DNA of 64,000 nt, taken from assembly GCA_905221605.1 (NCBI GenBank), contig CAJNDS010002670.1, positions 257,374 through 321,373 of the forward strand. The letters are read 5' to 3'. Position numbers and translations under genes: made by a program. The notes under the pieces are model-generated. The model saw only the letters and a list, made by a program, of their open reading frames with translations, did not search any database and was not told the origin of the DNA. This stretch comes from Symbiodinium natans. Its lineage: Eukaryota; Sar; Dinophyceae; Suessiales; Symbiodiniaceae. Numbering within the stretch: the stretch's first letter is position 1; each line of letters begins with the position of its first letter. Shown here in pieces: positions 1-11,884 of this stretch.

Positions 1-22
1 GGGGTGTAGGAGGCCGTTGCAG

Positions 23-3000
23 TACACAGCACAAACTCCACCCAACATGCGCACGTTCTCGGTGAGGACCCCTTTGGCAACTTCCTCTTCCTCACCAAAG
101 ATCCCAAGGACGGCCTGACATGGTGAGCTGCAACGCTGGGATCATGCACTTCAGGGCTTTGACCCCCTAAACCCCAAGCCCTAAACCCTACACTAAACGT
201 AAGCCCTTATCCCTAAACCCTAAACCCTAAAACCCTAAACCTTAAACCCTAAACCCTAAACCCTAAACCCTAAACCCTTAACCCGAACCCTAAACTGTAA
301 ACCCTAAACCCTAAACCCGAAACCCGGAAGGCCTTCCAAGGTTTGATTAGGGCTTTGGGGCTTCGGAGGGCTGAGGTGTTACGGGGCTCGACCCTAAACC
401 AAAACCCAAAACCCAAAACCCAAAACCCAAAACCCTAAACCCTAAACCCTAAACCCTAAACCCTAAACCCTAAACCCTAAACCCTAAACCCTAAACCCTA
501 AACCCAAAACCCTAAACCCTAAACCCTAAACCCTAAACCCTAATCCCTAAACCCTAAACCCTAAATTCTAAGTCCTTTCGCGGCTGCGCATCAGCATTCT
601 TGGGAGGACGCCAAGCCCATCCGCGAGAAGCAAAAAGCTTGGCTTGAGGACCCGGGCTGTGTCTGGGTTTGGCGGTTTAGGGGTTTAGGGTTTAGGGTTT
701 AGGGGTTTAGGGGTTTAGGGGTGTAGGGGTTTAGGGGTTTAGGGGTTTAGGGGTTTAGGGGTTTAGGGGTTTAGGGGTTTAGGGGTTTAGGGGTTTAGGG
801 GTTTAGGGGTTTAGGGGTTTAGGGTTTAGGGCTTAGGGTTGTCCAATTACACCCAGAACGCTGAATCTTGAACATTGTTGCCCCTTCTACTAGCAGTCCT
901 TAATAGGGATGATGATAGGGGTACAATAATACCCATTAAGGACTGCTAGTATAAGGGTAACATCCCGAATTCTAATCCTAAACCCCCAGACCCAAACCCT
1001 GAGCCCTCAAAACCGGTAATCTCTCTAAACCCTAAACCCTAAACCCTAAACCCTAAACCCTAAACCCTAAACCCTAAACCCTAAACCCTAAACCCTAAAC
1101 CCTAAACCCTAAACCCTAAAGCCTAAACCCTAAACCCTTGAACCCTAAAGCCCCAGAACCCTAAAGCCCCAAAGCCCCACAATTTTAAATCCCTAGAGCC
1201 CTAAAACCCAAGGATCCCCAAAATCCGAAACCCTGAACCCTAAATCTCTGCAGCCCTACAACCCTATAATAAAACCCCCTTATAATACCCTACAGAAGAA
1301 CCCTATAGGAAATCCTATAATAAAACCCTATAGGAAATCCTATAATAAAACCCTTTCAGAAAACCCTATAACTCCAAACCCCTCCTGTTGCCGGGCCCTT
1401 TGTCAGGAAAACCTCGATGCCGCCGAGGTCGCCAAAGTGGCCGAGGCAGCTCTCAAAGAGCATGTGCGGCCCCCCAGTTTCTGCGCAGGTTCAGGGTTCA
1501 GGGCTCAGGTTTCAGGGTTCAGGGTTCAGGGTTGAGGGTTTGGGGTTTAGGGCTTAGGGCTTGGGGTTTAGGGCTTGGGGTTTCCAAAGCCTAAGCTTGT
1601 CAACCCTGAACCTTAAACCGTAAACCCTAAACCTCCTCTCCTCTCCTCTCGCCTCTCCTCTCCTCTCCTCCGCTCCGCCCCTCTCCTCTCCTCTCCTCTT
1701 CTCTCCTCTCCTCTCCGCTCCGCCCCTCTCCTCTCCTCCCCCCCCCCCCTGCCCCCTTATGCACCAAAAACACTTGGCCTGAGCAAGCCGTTAACGCCCG
1801 CAACCGCTCTCTAGCGTTAGGTTTGTTGGTTAAGGGTTAGGCTCGCGGTTAGGGTTTAGGGTTTAGGGTTTAGCAGGCTTTAGTGTGCTTTAGGGCTCGA
1901 GGCCTTTGGGACTTCAGGGCTTCAGGGCATAAAGGCCGTGGGGTTTAGGAATTCAAGACACTTAAGCCCCCTAAACCCTGAACCCTAAACCCTAAACCCT
2001 AAATCCTAAACCCTAAACCCTAAACCCTAAATCCCAAACCCTAAACCCTAAACCCTAAACCCCAAACCCTAAACCCTAAACCCTAAACCCCAAAACCGCG
2101 GCGTTTCATCCGAAGGTTTGGCCCTCCCTTGACCGTGGCGGCCCGCAGGCTGGAGAGCAGGGGGGTTTGAGGGTTTGGGGTTTAGGGTTTCGGGTTTGAG
2201 GTTTAGGGTTTAGGGTTTGGGGTTTAGGGTTTAGGGTTTAGGGTTTGGGGTTTAGGGTTTAGGGTTTGGGGTTTAGGGTTTAGGGTTTGGGGTTTGGGGT
2301 TAGGGTTTGGGGTTTAGGGCTAGAAGGCTTTCAGGTGAGAACCCATGTCGGCCTTGAGAAGGTGTTTCCGGATGATGCCATGCGCCTGGCGATGTACTCT
2401 GCCCTGACCAAGGACGCGAGCTCAGGGTCATGCTAGGATGTTGCGGCTGTAGCTTCAGGATTCCCGTAAGCCCTAAACCCCAAACCCTTAAACTCTAACT
2501 CCTAAACCCTAAACCCCAAACCCCAAACCCGAAACCCTAAACCCTAAACCCCAAACCCCAAACCCTAAACCCCAAACCCTAAACCCTAAACCCTACCCGG
2601 TTTGGCTCTTGAGTCCCAAAGCCCGAAGCTGGGAGCCCTAAGCTTGAGTCGAAGCCCTCCCAGCCTATTTTTCGGCTTCAGAACCCCCAAAGAAGGAACC
2701 CTAAAGCCTAAAGCCTAAAGCCTAAAGCCTAAACCCTAAACCCTAAACCCTAAACCCTAAACCCTAAACCCTAAACCCTAAACCCTGAGCCAATAGTAGC
2801 AGCTGTGAGGCCATTCTCGGCGCGGAGGCTGAGCTGAACCAGGAGGAGTTGACAAGGCCCGGGGGTTTAGGGGATTTAGGGGATTCAGGGATTCAGGGGA
2901 TTCAGGGATTCAGGGGATTTCGGGGGTTTAGGGTTTCGGGTTTGGGGTTCAGGGTTTAGGGTTTAGGGTTAGGGTTTAGAGGGTTTAGGGGGGTTCGGGG

Positions 3001-4746
3001 GTTCGGGGGGGTTTAGGTTTTAGGGGGTTTTGTTTTGTTTTAGTTTTTAGGGTTTAGGGGGTTTTAGGGGGTTTAGGGGTTTTAGGGGTTTAGGGGGTTT
3101 AGGGGGTTGGGGTTTTAGGGGGGTTTAGGGTGTTTTAGTGGGTTTAGGTGTTTAGGGGTTTAGGGGTTTAGGGTGTTTAGGTGGTTTTTGGGGTTTTTGG
3201 GGTGTAGGGGTTTAGGGGTTTAGGGGTTTAGGGGTTTAGGGGTTTAGGGGTTAGGGGGTTTAGGGGGTTTAGGGGGTTTAGGGGGTTTAGGGGGTTTAGG
3301 GGGTTTAGGGGGTTTAGGGGGTTTAGGGGGTTTAGGGGGGTTTAGGGGGTTTAGGGGGTTTAGGGGTTTTACGGGGTTTAGGGGGTTTAGGGGGTTTAGG
3401 GGGTTTAGTGGGTTTAGGGGGTTTAGGGGGTTCAGGGGGTTTAGGGCTTCGGGTTTAGGGTTTAGGGTTTAGATGGTTTCGGGTCAATAGGGTGTACAGG
3501 GCCCAGGGTTGGGTTGAGGGTTCAGGGCCTAGGGTTTAGGGTTCAGGACTTAGGGGTTAGCGGGTTCAGTGGGGTTCAGGGTTTAGGGGGTTTGCCTTAG
3601 CGGGAGTTTAGGGATTTCAGGGGTGTAGGGCCAGTGTGTGGTGTTTGGTTTTGAGCTCAGGGGAGAGTTTGGAGGGGAAGAGGGTGGTAAGTCGGGCCCC
3701 CAAGACCCTAAACCCTAAACCCTGAACCCTGAACCCTGAACCCTGAACCCTGAACCCTGAACCCTGAACCCTGAACCCTGAACCCTGAACCCTGAACCCT
3801 AAACCCTGAACCCTGAACCCTGAACCCTGAACCCTGAACCCTGAACCCTGAACCCTGAACCCCGAACCCTAAACCCTAAACCCTAAACCCTCAACCCTAA
3901 ACCCTAAAAACCCTAAACCCTAAACCCTAAACCCCAACCCTACACCCTAACCCTGTACACCCCAGCCCTGTAGGCTCATGACAGCCACGCGGGAGTACAG
4001 CGAGATGCGCGTGAAGGGGAAGTTCGGAAAACGCCAAGGACGGGCTGCGGACACCTGTGGGATGGACTGCGTAACCCTGAAGCCCACGAAGCCTAAACCC
4101 TAAACCCTAAACCCTAAACCCTAAACCCTAAACCCTAAACCCTAAACTCGAAACCCTAAACCCTAAACCCTAAACCCTAAACCCTAAACCCTAAACCCTA
4201 AACCCTAAGCCCTAAGCCCTAAACCCTAAACCCTAAACCCTATTTGAATCTTGTGAACCCTAAACCCCAAGCAAAGAGCCCTGAAGATGGCAGCCAGCTC
4301 CCTCCGGGCGCGGCCGACATCCGCGCGGTCGTGGAGGCCAGGTTTAGGGTTTAGGGTTTGGGGTTTAGGGTTTAGGGTTGAGGGTTGAGGGTTTAGGGTT
4401 TAGGGTTTAGGGTTTGGGGTTTGGGGTTTAGGGTTTAGGGTTTTGGGCTGCTTTGGATCCCTGCAAGCCCTAAACCCCGATACCAAGGATCGAACCAAAA
4501 CCAACAGCAAGCCACGTCCGCGCCATGTGCTCGTCCCTAAACCCTAAACCCTAAACCCTAAACCCTAAACACCAAACCCTAAACCCAAACCCCCAAACCC
4601 CAAACCCTAAACCCCTAACCCCAAACTTTAAACCCCAAACTCCAAACCCCAAAAGCCCTAAAGACCCTCCATCTTCCGTTCTCTTGCAGCTTGGGGGGAC
4701 AGCTTTGGCTGTGGGCATCGTCAAGCTCAAGGGCGTTGGTCCGCAT
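23..4746 (+). CDS. Unidentified multi-exon gene (8 candidate exons)
   Basis: Eight unique islands between heptamer arrays read open and end in plausible splice signals: 23-122, 573-660, 1407-1488, 2335-2426, 2800-2864, 3974-4070, 4287-4341 and 4690-4746. Examples of the reading are EDPFGNFLFLTKDPKDG (first), GLEKVFPDDAMRLAMYSALT (fourth), SCEAILGAEAELNQEEL (fifth) and LGGTALAVGIVKLKGVGPH (last). Acceptors such as TTGCAG, TTTCAG and CTTGCAG precede them, and donors such as GTGAGC, GTAACC and GTTTAGG follow, the last being part of the repeat itself. No domain is recognised, and neither a start nor a stop was found, so the gene enters from the left. I saw no stop in the exons before the Hint gene, so it could even be the 5' part of the P450 gene further right. 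The exons look coding; that they form one gene is inference. Confidence 0.45.
877..961. mobile_element. Foldback (MITE-like) element, copy 1
   Basis: About 85 bp that folds end to end: GTTGCCCCTTCTACTAGCAG at the left is the imperfect reverse complement of CTGCTAGTATAAGGGTAAC at the right, with AGTCCTTAATAGGG / CCCATTAAGGACT continuing the stem. A clear relative lies at 47220-47306. No coding capacity. The size and the shared terminal inverted repeats suggest a non-autonomous DNA transposon. Confidence 0.7.
1618..1752. repeat. CCTCT pyrimidine microsatellite and poly-C
   Basis: Tandem CTCTC/CCTCT units with a few CCGCTCCGCC interruptions, ending in a C run. It is a strongly strand-asymmetric pyrimidine tract, possibly acting as the polypyrimidine tract of an intron. 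No coding signal. Confidence 0.8.
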
Positions 4747-4918
4747 GTAGGGTTTAGGGCTTGAGGTTTAGAGTGTAGGTCTTTTGGGCTGTAGGGTCTT
4801 GAGGGCCCAGACAGCCACCAAGTTCATCCCCAATACCAAATAGATGCAACATGGCACTCTGCAAGAGACTCATTCTGCTTAAACAGGCGTCGGTTTAGCG
4901 TGATGCATTCAGGCACTT

Positions 4919-4928
4919 TTTTGGCTCA
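4919..4928 (+). other. Possible relict of the dinoflagellate spliced leader
   Basis: TTTTGGCTCA matches ten consecutive bases near the 3' end of the conserved dinoflagellate spliced leader. It lies about 40 bp upstream of the probable Hint start at 4966, where a relict leader would sit in a retroposed gene copy. The upstream part of the leader is not preserved. The same 10-mer also occurs near 11495 with no gene start next to it, so chance is a real possibility. Confidence 0.25.
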
Positions 4929-4965
4929 GCTGGCTCGCCACTACAGAACACTGCTACTCCTGACG

Positions 4966-6371
4966 ATGGAGGGATGCTTCGTGTGCAACGCCCCTGCTTC
5001 CTTGATGTTTCAGTGCGATAAGCAGTGCACATCCCCCCTGTCCGCTCGATATTTCGTCTGCGGTCGCTCTGAATGTCGTGAGCGTTGCCAGCTTTGCCAT
5101 CGCGGCGCTGGCATCGTTTGTGACAATTCCGATTCAGACTCAGATGGCTACGCTAGCACCGCCAAGTGCTACGTGGCTGGCACCTCTTTCCTCAGCGCCA
5201 ATGGGGTCACCATGGTTCCGGTAGAAAGCCTCCGGCAAGGTGACGCACTTTGCGGAGAGGGAGGTCGTCCAGTCCGTGTGGATCAAATCACCCGTCGTTC
5301 AGGTGGGGCTGGGTATTTATTTTTCTATGCAGGGTTTTGTCCTTTGTTCTTCTGGTATGTGGGTACCTGCTCGTGCCCGGGTGTTGAAGGACTTCTTATT
5401 GAATTGCCACCATTTTATTCTACCAGATTCTTTTGAATGCCCCGTGCCCCCTCTTTTTTCTAGGTGTATTCTACAAGGTTCATTGCAAGATGTTCTATGC
5501 TCCGTCGCTTTCCTGTACCCTGAAGCTCCCCTCACACCAACACCCAGCAGCCACCCGCCCACACCTACACCCACGCCCGCCCACACCTACATCCACCCAC
5601 ACCCCCCCCAAACAACCACCCACACCCAGCAGACACCCGCCCACACCTAGGAACTACACCCACCCGCCGCCCCTTACCTACACCACCCCACCCACCACAC
5701 ACACCCACCCCCACCCACCACGCACCACCCGCACCCACCCACACCCACCCACCCCACAACCCACCACACCCACCAACCACCCACCACCCACCCACCCACA
5801 CCCACACACACCACCCCACCCACCCACCCACACCCACCCACCACCCACCCACACCACCCACCCACACCACCCACACCCACCCCACCCACCACACCCACCC
5901 ACACATCTACCCACCCACACCCACCTACACACCCACACCCACCTACACACCCACACCTACACCCACACCCACCCACACCCACACCACCCACACCACCCAC
6001 CCTTCCATCCCCACACAACCCCACACAACCCAACACAACCCCAGACAACCCCGCGCATGCAAAACCCATTCACCCGCCCTTCACCCACCCACCCACGCAC
6101 GCATGCACGCACGCACGCATGGCTCCGTGGAGGCAGGCGGCAGACCATTCCCGCTCGCAAGCTGAAAGTCGGTGACCAGATCTTAGATGCGGATGGACGG
6201 GAAACGACCATCACCAAACAGAAGTTCTACCCACGTGACATTGATGTCTTCCAAGTCAGATTTATTCCGGGCATCTCCATCCAGACGTGGTTTACCGAGA
6301 ATGGCATCTTTACAAAAGGAGACGCGGGGCAGCGCCGTCAGCGTGGCGGCATGAGAGGAGGACCGCAGTGA
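4966..6371 (+). CDS. Hint-domain (hedgehog/intein-like) protein, two exons
   Basis: Exon 1 is 4966-5302 and exon 2 is 6133-6371; joined they give 191 residues plus stop in one frame (GT donor after TTCAG, acceptor GAG). The N-terminal ~55 residues are rich in Cys pairs (CFVC, CDKQC, CRERCQLC), suggesting zinc binding. Then comes a Hint start: a Cys in CYVAGTSF followed by VESLRQGDALCGEGG, the nucleophile block and the L-x-x-GD block of the fold. Exon 2 carries a second GD block (ARKLKVGDQILDADG) and ends with a basic Gly-rich tail, as seen in dinoflagellate Hint-like proteins. The usual block around a His-Arg pair between the two halves is absent from the joined product, so an exon may be missing or the domain degraded. 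An ATG at 4900 is in frame upstream; 4966 is preferred because the Cys-rich domain starts there. Confidence 0.65.
5545..6118. repeat. CCCACA/CACACCCACC minisatellite inside the Hint intron
   Basis: About 570 bp of degenerate CACCCACA units, ending in GCACGCACGCAT. It occupies most of the intron 5303-6132. Long open frames in it (Pro/Thr/His on +, Gly/Val/Trp on -) are artefacts of the repeat. It may have replaced sequence that once encoded the middle of the Hint domain. Confidence 0.85.
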
Positions 6372-6660
6372 TGGCGACCAGCGCTGATGCTCAGCGCCTC
6401 ACCTTCGCAGCGCTCGTGACCCGCTGCGGCGTTCGGTCTGGGCAGCATCTGGAGCGAGGCTTTGGGTGTCAGAGTTAGACACAGGCGTCATCTAAGACGC
6501 ATTTAATGAGGTTTGATAGCGTCACAAGACGCGTGAATATGGCTTTGCATTACATTTTGGCCCTGGTCTGTGAGACCGATTGAACGGGGACTTTGTACAG
6601 AATTCGTGGAAACACTTGTTCATAGAACCTGTTTGCCTCCGAGTACAAGCGTTGATCTGT
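6372..6660 (+). other. Probable 3' flank of the Hint gene
   Basis: Non-repetitive DNA after the Hint stop with no convincing frame and no heptamer arrays until about 6672. Likely 3' UTR and intergenic sequence. The dinoflagellate AAUAAA signal is not evident, which is usual for this group. Confidence 0.4.
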
Positions 6661-6958
6661 TAGCAAGACCCCAACCCTAAACCCGGAACCATGAAATCAT
6701 GGAATCTCTGTCTAGCGAGGAGGCGAACAACTGAGCCAATGGCCGTGTGCCCACTTGGCAGCCGAAAAACACTGCGCCCGCTTCTGATACTGTCCGGATG
6801 ATGGGTTTAGGGTTTGGGGTGGGGGGGCTCTCAGGTTTGGGTTGGGCATAGCGTGGAGGGGCCTAGAGTGTCGGGTCTCTTGGATTTGAGCTTCGGGGCT
6901 GCTCGGGGCTGCAGAAGCGGGAGGTCTGCACAAGCATGGAAACCTGCAGCCCTTGCAG

Positions 6959-7059
6959 CCCTCTGCCCCTTGAAGCCCGAATCAACATTCTGCCTCCCCA
7001 ACAAGGATGCCATGGCTCGCGCCGGACGCAAGGACGACATTGGTGCGCCCGGGGAAATG
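6959..7059 (+). CDS. Candidate exon upstream of the P450 core
   Basis: After CCCTTGCAG the frame reads CPLKPESTFCLPNKDAMARA and continues to a GTGTAG donor at 7060. It looks coding, and it lies just before the first P450-like exon in the same orientation. The sequence itself does not identify it as P450, so membership in that gene is inference. Confidence 0.4.
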
Positions 7060-7222
7060 GTGTAGGGTTTCGGGTTTGAAGTTAAAGCCCTGAACCCGGA
7101 ACCTTAAACCCTAAACACTATGCCCGAAACCCTAAACCCTAAACCCTCCCCCCTACACCCTAAACCCTAAACCCTAAACCCTAAACCCCCAAACAGCCCC
7201 GAAGCCGCGGGGGCTTATGCAG

Positions 7223-10200
7223 GGCTGCCTCTCCTGGTGGCGGCCTCCGTCGGCGGTGCGGCCCGCGACCCAGCGCGTGCCAAGATCGCTCTGGGTTTAG
7301 GGTTTAGGGTTTAGGGTTTAGGGTTTGCGGTTTAGAAGGTAGGATGTTTAGGGGTTTAGGTTTGAAGAAAGGTAGAAGGTTTTTGGGTTTCGGGTTTAAG
7401 GTGCGTATCGGGTATAGGGTTTAGGGCTTAGAAGGTTCAGGGTTTAAACGGTTTTGGGGGTTCAGGGCTTGCTGTCTGGCAGCAGCTTCCTCGCTCTGAG
7501 TTAGGAATTAATTGCGGGGGTTAGGTGCCCAATATTCCCCTGCTATTAAGCCATCATTGCCTAACCCTAAGCCCCAAAACCTAAACCCTAAACCCTAAAC
7601 CCTAAACCCTTAACCCTTAACCCTTAAACCGGCAACCCCAACCAAGCTCGAACATGGATATGACATTCCGATCGGCCCAACCAAGCAGAGGAGTTGCTGA
7701 TTCCGACCGCGGAATCAGTCGAAGTGATCCAAGTCTGCTTCTGCAGGGAGTGTCCCTGTCCAAGAATTGAGATCTCCACCCAAGCGCTTGGAAACCCTAA
7801 ACCCTAAACCTGAAGCCCTAAGCCCTAAACCCTAAACCCTAAGCCCAAAACCCTAAACCCAAAACCCTAAACCCTAAGCCCTGAAGCCTAAACCCTAAAC
7901 CCTAAACCCTGAACCCTTGAAAAACACTAATTCAGAAACATAGATGGCTGGCATTACAGATATCTCAGACGCTCTATTAAAATACAATCATCTCACTACT
8001 CGCGAATATCAAATCACAAAGTCTGGAAGATAGCAGGCAAACCACACCTGCCATCGCAACTACTACTCGCACAGCAATTTGGGTTGTTTCAAAGGTGAAT
8101 TAATGCCTACCCTCAAGACCCAATCCACCACGTAGTTTTCTCCAGGGATGCAAAGACCGTATCAAGTTCACCAAGGCCCGAACTCGCGGACACCCTTGCA
8201 GGTACTGGTTCGAGCTAGTTTCCAACGAAGCGGTTAGATGTTATTCCCAACACCACTCCCCCCAAGACCCAGAAAGCCCGAAGGGACTTTCTGGGTCTAA
8301 CGCGTAGAATTTCAAAAGACCCCCAAATTTGGCGACCTCTTACGCACTGCGCCCACGCGCGCACCGGGCATTTTCCCATTGTTCAACTTGCATGTTGGAA
8401 GCGCATGGCAGGCCTTAGGGTTTAGGGTTTAGGGTTTAGGGTTTAGGGTTTAGGGTTTAGGGTTTAGGGTTTAGGGTTTAGGGTTTAGGGTTTAGGGTTT
8501 AGGGTTTAGGGTTTAGGGCAAACCCTAAATTTAAACGCCTATCGCATCACGCAAGAAAACATCCTGAGCCCTTCAGGAGATCTTCCCCACCCTCATGCAC
8601 TGGATCCTGCTCTACCTCGCGCGCGACAAAGAGCGACAGGACTGGCTTTGGGTCTGCAGTTTCGGGTTTAGGGTTTAGGGTTTAGGGTACAGGTTGCAGC
8701 CTTGAAAGCTGCAGAGGTCTGTTTAGGGGCCTATGGGTTTGGAGGGCCTTTCAGGTTTTTGTTCTCATGGCTTAGCATTGTTGTTGTTCAGGGTTTAGGG
8801 TTTAGGGCTTAGGGTTTAGGGTTTCCTGGGTTTGCGGTTGAGGGGTTAGGGTTCCCTCTAAACTCTCAAGCCCTCAGCACCGCGCCGGCAAGTTGGAGGA
8901 CGCAGCGAGGGCTGCTGCCAGCGAAGGAGACTCGGACGCGCTGCTGAAAGAGCTTTACCGTGGCCTGGCAGCCCTAAGCCCTAAACCCTAAACCCTAAAC
9001 ACTAAACCCTGAACACTAAACCCTGAACCCTGAACCCTGAACCCTAAACCCTAAACCCTGAACCCTGAACCCTAAACCCGAAATCCTAAACCTTAAATCC
9101 TAAACCCTAAGCCCTGAACCCGATAGGCCCTGCAACCCTAAACCCCAAACCCTAAACGCGCAAGACCCTACACCCGAGTCCTTGAACTCTAAACCCTAGA
9201 CCCTAAACCCGAAACCCTAAACCCCAAAACCCTAAACCCTTAACCCTTAACCCTAAACCCTAAACTCAAACCCTAAACCCTAAACCTAAACCCTAAACCC
9301 TAAACCCTAAACCCTAAACCCTAAACCCTAAACCCTAAACCCTAAACCCTAAACCCTAAACCCTAAACCCTAAACCCTAAACCCTAAACCCTAAACCCTA
9401 AACCCTTGAAATATCCCCAGGTGCCCTGCGCAGCACCGCCTACTCCGTGGCCCTGGGCCCGCCACGGAAGGTCCTGGCGGAATCGACGGTGGCCGCTTGG
9501 GCTGAGAGAGGGTTAAGGGTTCGGGGTTTGGGGTTTAGGGTTTAGGGGTTTGGGGTTTAGGGTTTGGGGTTTAGGGTTTAGGGTTTAGGGTTTAGGGGTT
9601 TGGGGTTTAGGGTTTGGGGTTCTTGGCCGGCTTTTGGGTTTAGGGGTTTAGGGGTTTTGGGGTTTTTGGGTTTTGGGGTTTTGGGGTTTTAGGGTTTAGG
9701 TTTTTGGGGGTTTGGGGTTTGGGGTTTAGGTTCTTTTGGGTTTTTGGGTTTAGGGGTTTTGGGGTTTAGGGTTTTTGGGTTTTTGGGTTTTTGGGGTTTG
9801 GGGTTTTGGGGTTTTGGGGTTTTGGGGGTTTTGGGGGTTTTGGGGGTTTTGGGGGTTTTGGGGGTTTTGGGGTTTTGGGTGGGAGTTCAAGGTTAGGGGG
9901 GTGTCGAGTTTCTCGTCAGGGCGTGGGGAAGGTTCCATTGTGAGGTGAGGCGTTCCCCCAGCCTAAACCCTATACCCTAAACCCTAAGCCCTAAACCCTC
10001 AACCCTAAACACGTCAACTCCGAAGCCCTAGGATCTCAACCAGAACCAAAACCCCAAACACCTTCAAAAGCAGTGTGATTTCCAGGGTTGAGCTGTAAGC
10101 CTTCTGGGGAAAAGTGGTGGAACCAAAAACAACGTTGTTGATTATGATGGCTTCTCAACCTGTTCAACAATCAAGTCGGTCGTTTGCGTAGCCCTAGAGG

Positions 10201-11852
10201 AGAGGGGCAGGGCGGTCCAACCAAGGTTGAAGTGCATATCACGCCGGTCGAGTCCAAATGGTGTTGCTCAATGCACTCTAGTTAACACTGCAAGAATTCC
10301 AGGTCGGTTCCTATGAATTAGTACATGCCAGAATGCCTGCAACTTAAGAACCCCTAAACGTAACATGAGCTTGTGCACGCAAGCAAGAGGACCGTGCATG
10401 AAGCCCCCTCAGTCGACTTGCATGGGAAATTTCAGTTCGTTTGAGGTGCGTTTCAGGTCGGGGGGTCAGTGCGCTTGAGGTACATTTCAGATCATTTAAG
10501 GTGCTTTTCAGGTTTTGCGCAAGCAAGTGAACAAGCAGTGACAACTGTCTCCACGCTGACTTGGTTCCGAACCCCCAAGATCGGTTGCCAACGCTTGTGG
10601 GCCGATTGCTGAGGTCCAGGCATCAGCTAAGGCGAGGGCGTCACAAGTAAGCTACTGGAACCCGCGCAGGTGCTCCCCGGGACGCGTTGAACTTGATTTG
10701 CTGGGTTGCAAAAAACCAACCCCCCGAATCGGACAACAAGGCTTGTGGCCACAACGTTGGGGTTAAAGTTCCCCAATCCCTATTTTAGCTAGACGACCCT
10801 GGAAATGATGGTTAATTCCACGGTTAATTCCAAGGCCGTCTAGCTATTGGGAAACTTAAACCCCGACATTGTGGCCACAAGCCTTGTGGTCCGATTCTGG
10901 GGCTTGGTGTTTTTTGCAACCCAGCAAATCAAGTTCAACGCGTCCCGGGGAGCACCTGCGCGGGTTCCAGTAGCTTACTTGTGACGCCCTCGCCTTAGCT
11001 GATGCCTGGACCTCAGCAATCGGCCCACAAGCGTTGGCAACCGATCTTGGGGGTTCGGAACCAAGTCAGCGTGGAGACATTTGTCACAGGCTTGGTGGCA
11101 TTCGTGCCGAGATCATGTCGCGCCGAGAAAGCATGTTGGCGGGTTCCAGTTTTGATGCATTGAGTGTGCAACAGCGTTGGAAAATGGTCCTGGCAGCCTA
11201 GTACTTTCCCGAAAAGGCTTACAGGAAAAAGGCTTACAGCTCAGCCCTGTCGTAGCCTCTGTTCTTTCAGAGGCACTGTATCGGTCGATTTTAGGGCGTA
11301 GCTAGCAGCTGGCCGTCAACTTTAGAGTGTAGCTGGCAGCTCGTCATTGCCGCTCGATTTGAGAGTGCAGCTAGCAGCTGGACTTCATTGCGGCCGTCGT
11401 TCAAATAACCTCACAGCTGATACTGGGCCTGACGACAACATGTTCCAGATCGTGTCAACGTGTTTTAAAACCGAGCTTAACTTGATAACCAACTTTTTGG
11501 CTCATGCCAACTTCGTACAGCTCAACCCTGATTTCAGGCCTTGAAACCCCTAAACAGCCGGCTCAACAAAGACCCCAACCCTCAACCTTCAACCTTAATC
11601 CCTAAACCCTAGACCCTAGACCCTAAACCCTAAAAACCCAAACCCTCAAAACGCCCCTTTGGTTTCAGGACGGGCTCGAGATCCCTGAGGGGGCTCTCCT
11701 CTTCGCCCTGCACCCAGCTCTGGTCGACCGGGCGCTGGATCGCAAGCCTGACCCCGAGGAGAGTAGGGTTTAGGGTTTAGGGTTAGCACCCAAAACACAA
11801 ACCAAAAAACTAGAAATGATGCCTAGAAACCCTAAACCCTAAACCCTAAACC

Positions 11853-11884
<32 letters not shown>

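Larger units (their letters stand above)
165..4650. repeat. Telomere-like heptamer arrays around the first exon cluster
   Basis: Blocks of CCCTAAA (about 168-318, 399-566, 1024-1140, 1973-2096, 2470-2595, 2700-2785, 4085-4245, 4535-4650) alternate with TTTAGGG-type blocks (674-838 as TTTAGGGG, 1830-1870, 2160-2325, 2865-3470 as TTTAGGGGG, 4345-4445). Block 3706-3880 is a homogeneous CCCTGAA variant. Arrays are short, change orientation around exon-like islands, and are interrupted by unique DNA, so this is interstitial repeat and not a chromosome end. Confidence 0.9.

Noticed and set aside
165-4650. A chromosome end, because of the telomere-type repeats
   Set aside because: Arrays change orientation many times, are interrupted by unique exon-like DNA and continue to 54 kb. 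A telomere would be a single-orientation terminal array.
5433-6120. Pro/Thr/His-rich protein, and the Gly/Val/Trp-rich reverse ORFs
   Set aside because: Six-frame open reading is expected from the CACCC minisatellite; only the Hint segment at the 3' end has real coding signal.
8266-8297. Rho-independent terminator
   Set aside because: The perfect hairpin has no following T run, and such terminators are not used by nuclear genes.
11490-11502. Second match to the spliced-leader end (TTTTGGCTCA)
   Set aside because: No gene start follows it and the rest of the leader is absent; treated as chance. It also lowers the weight of the match at 4919.
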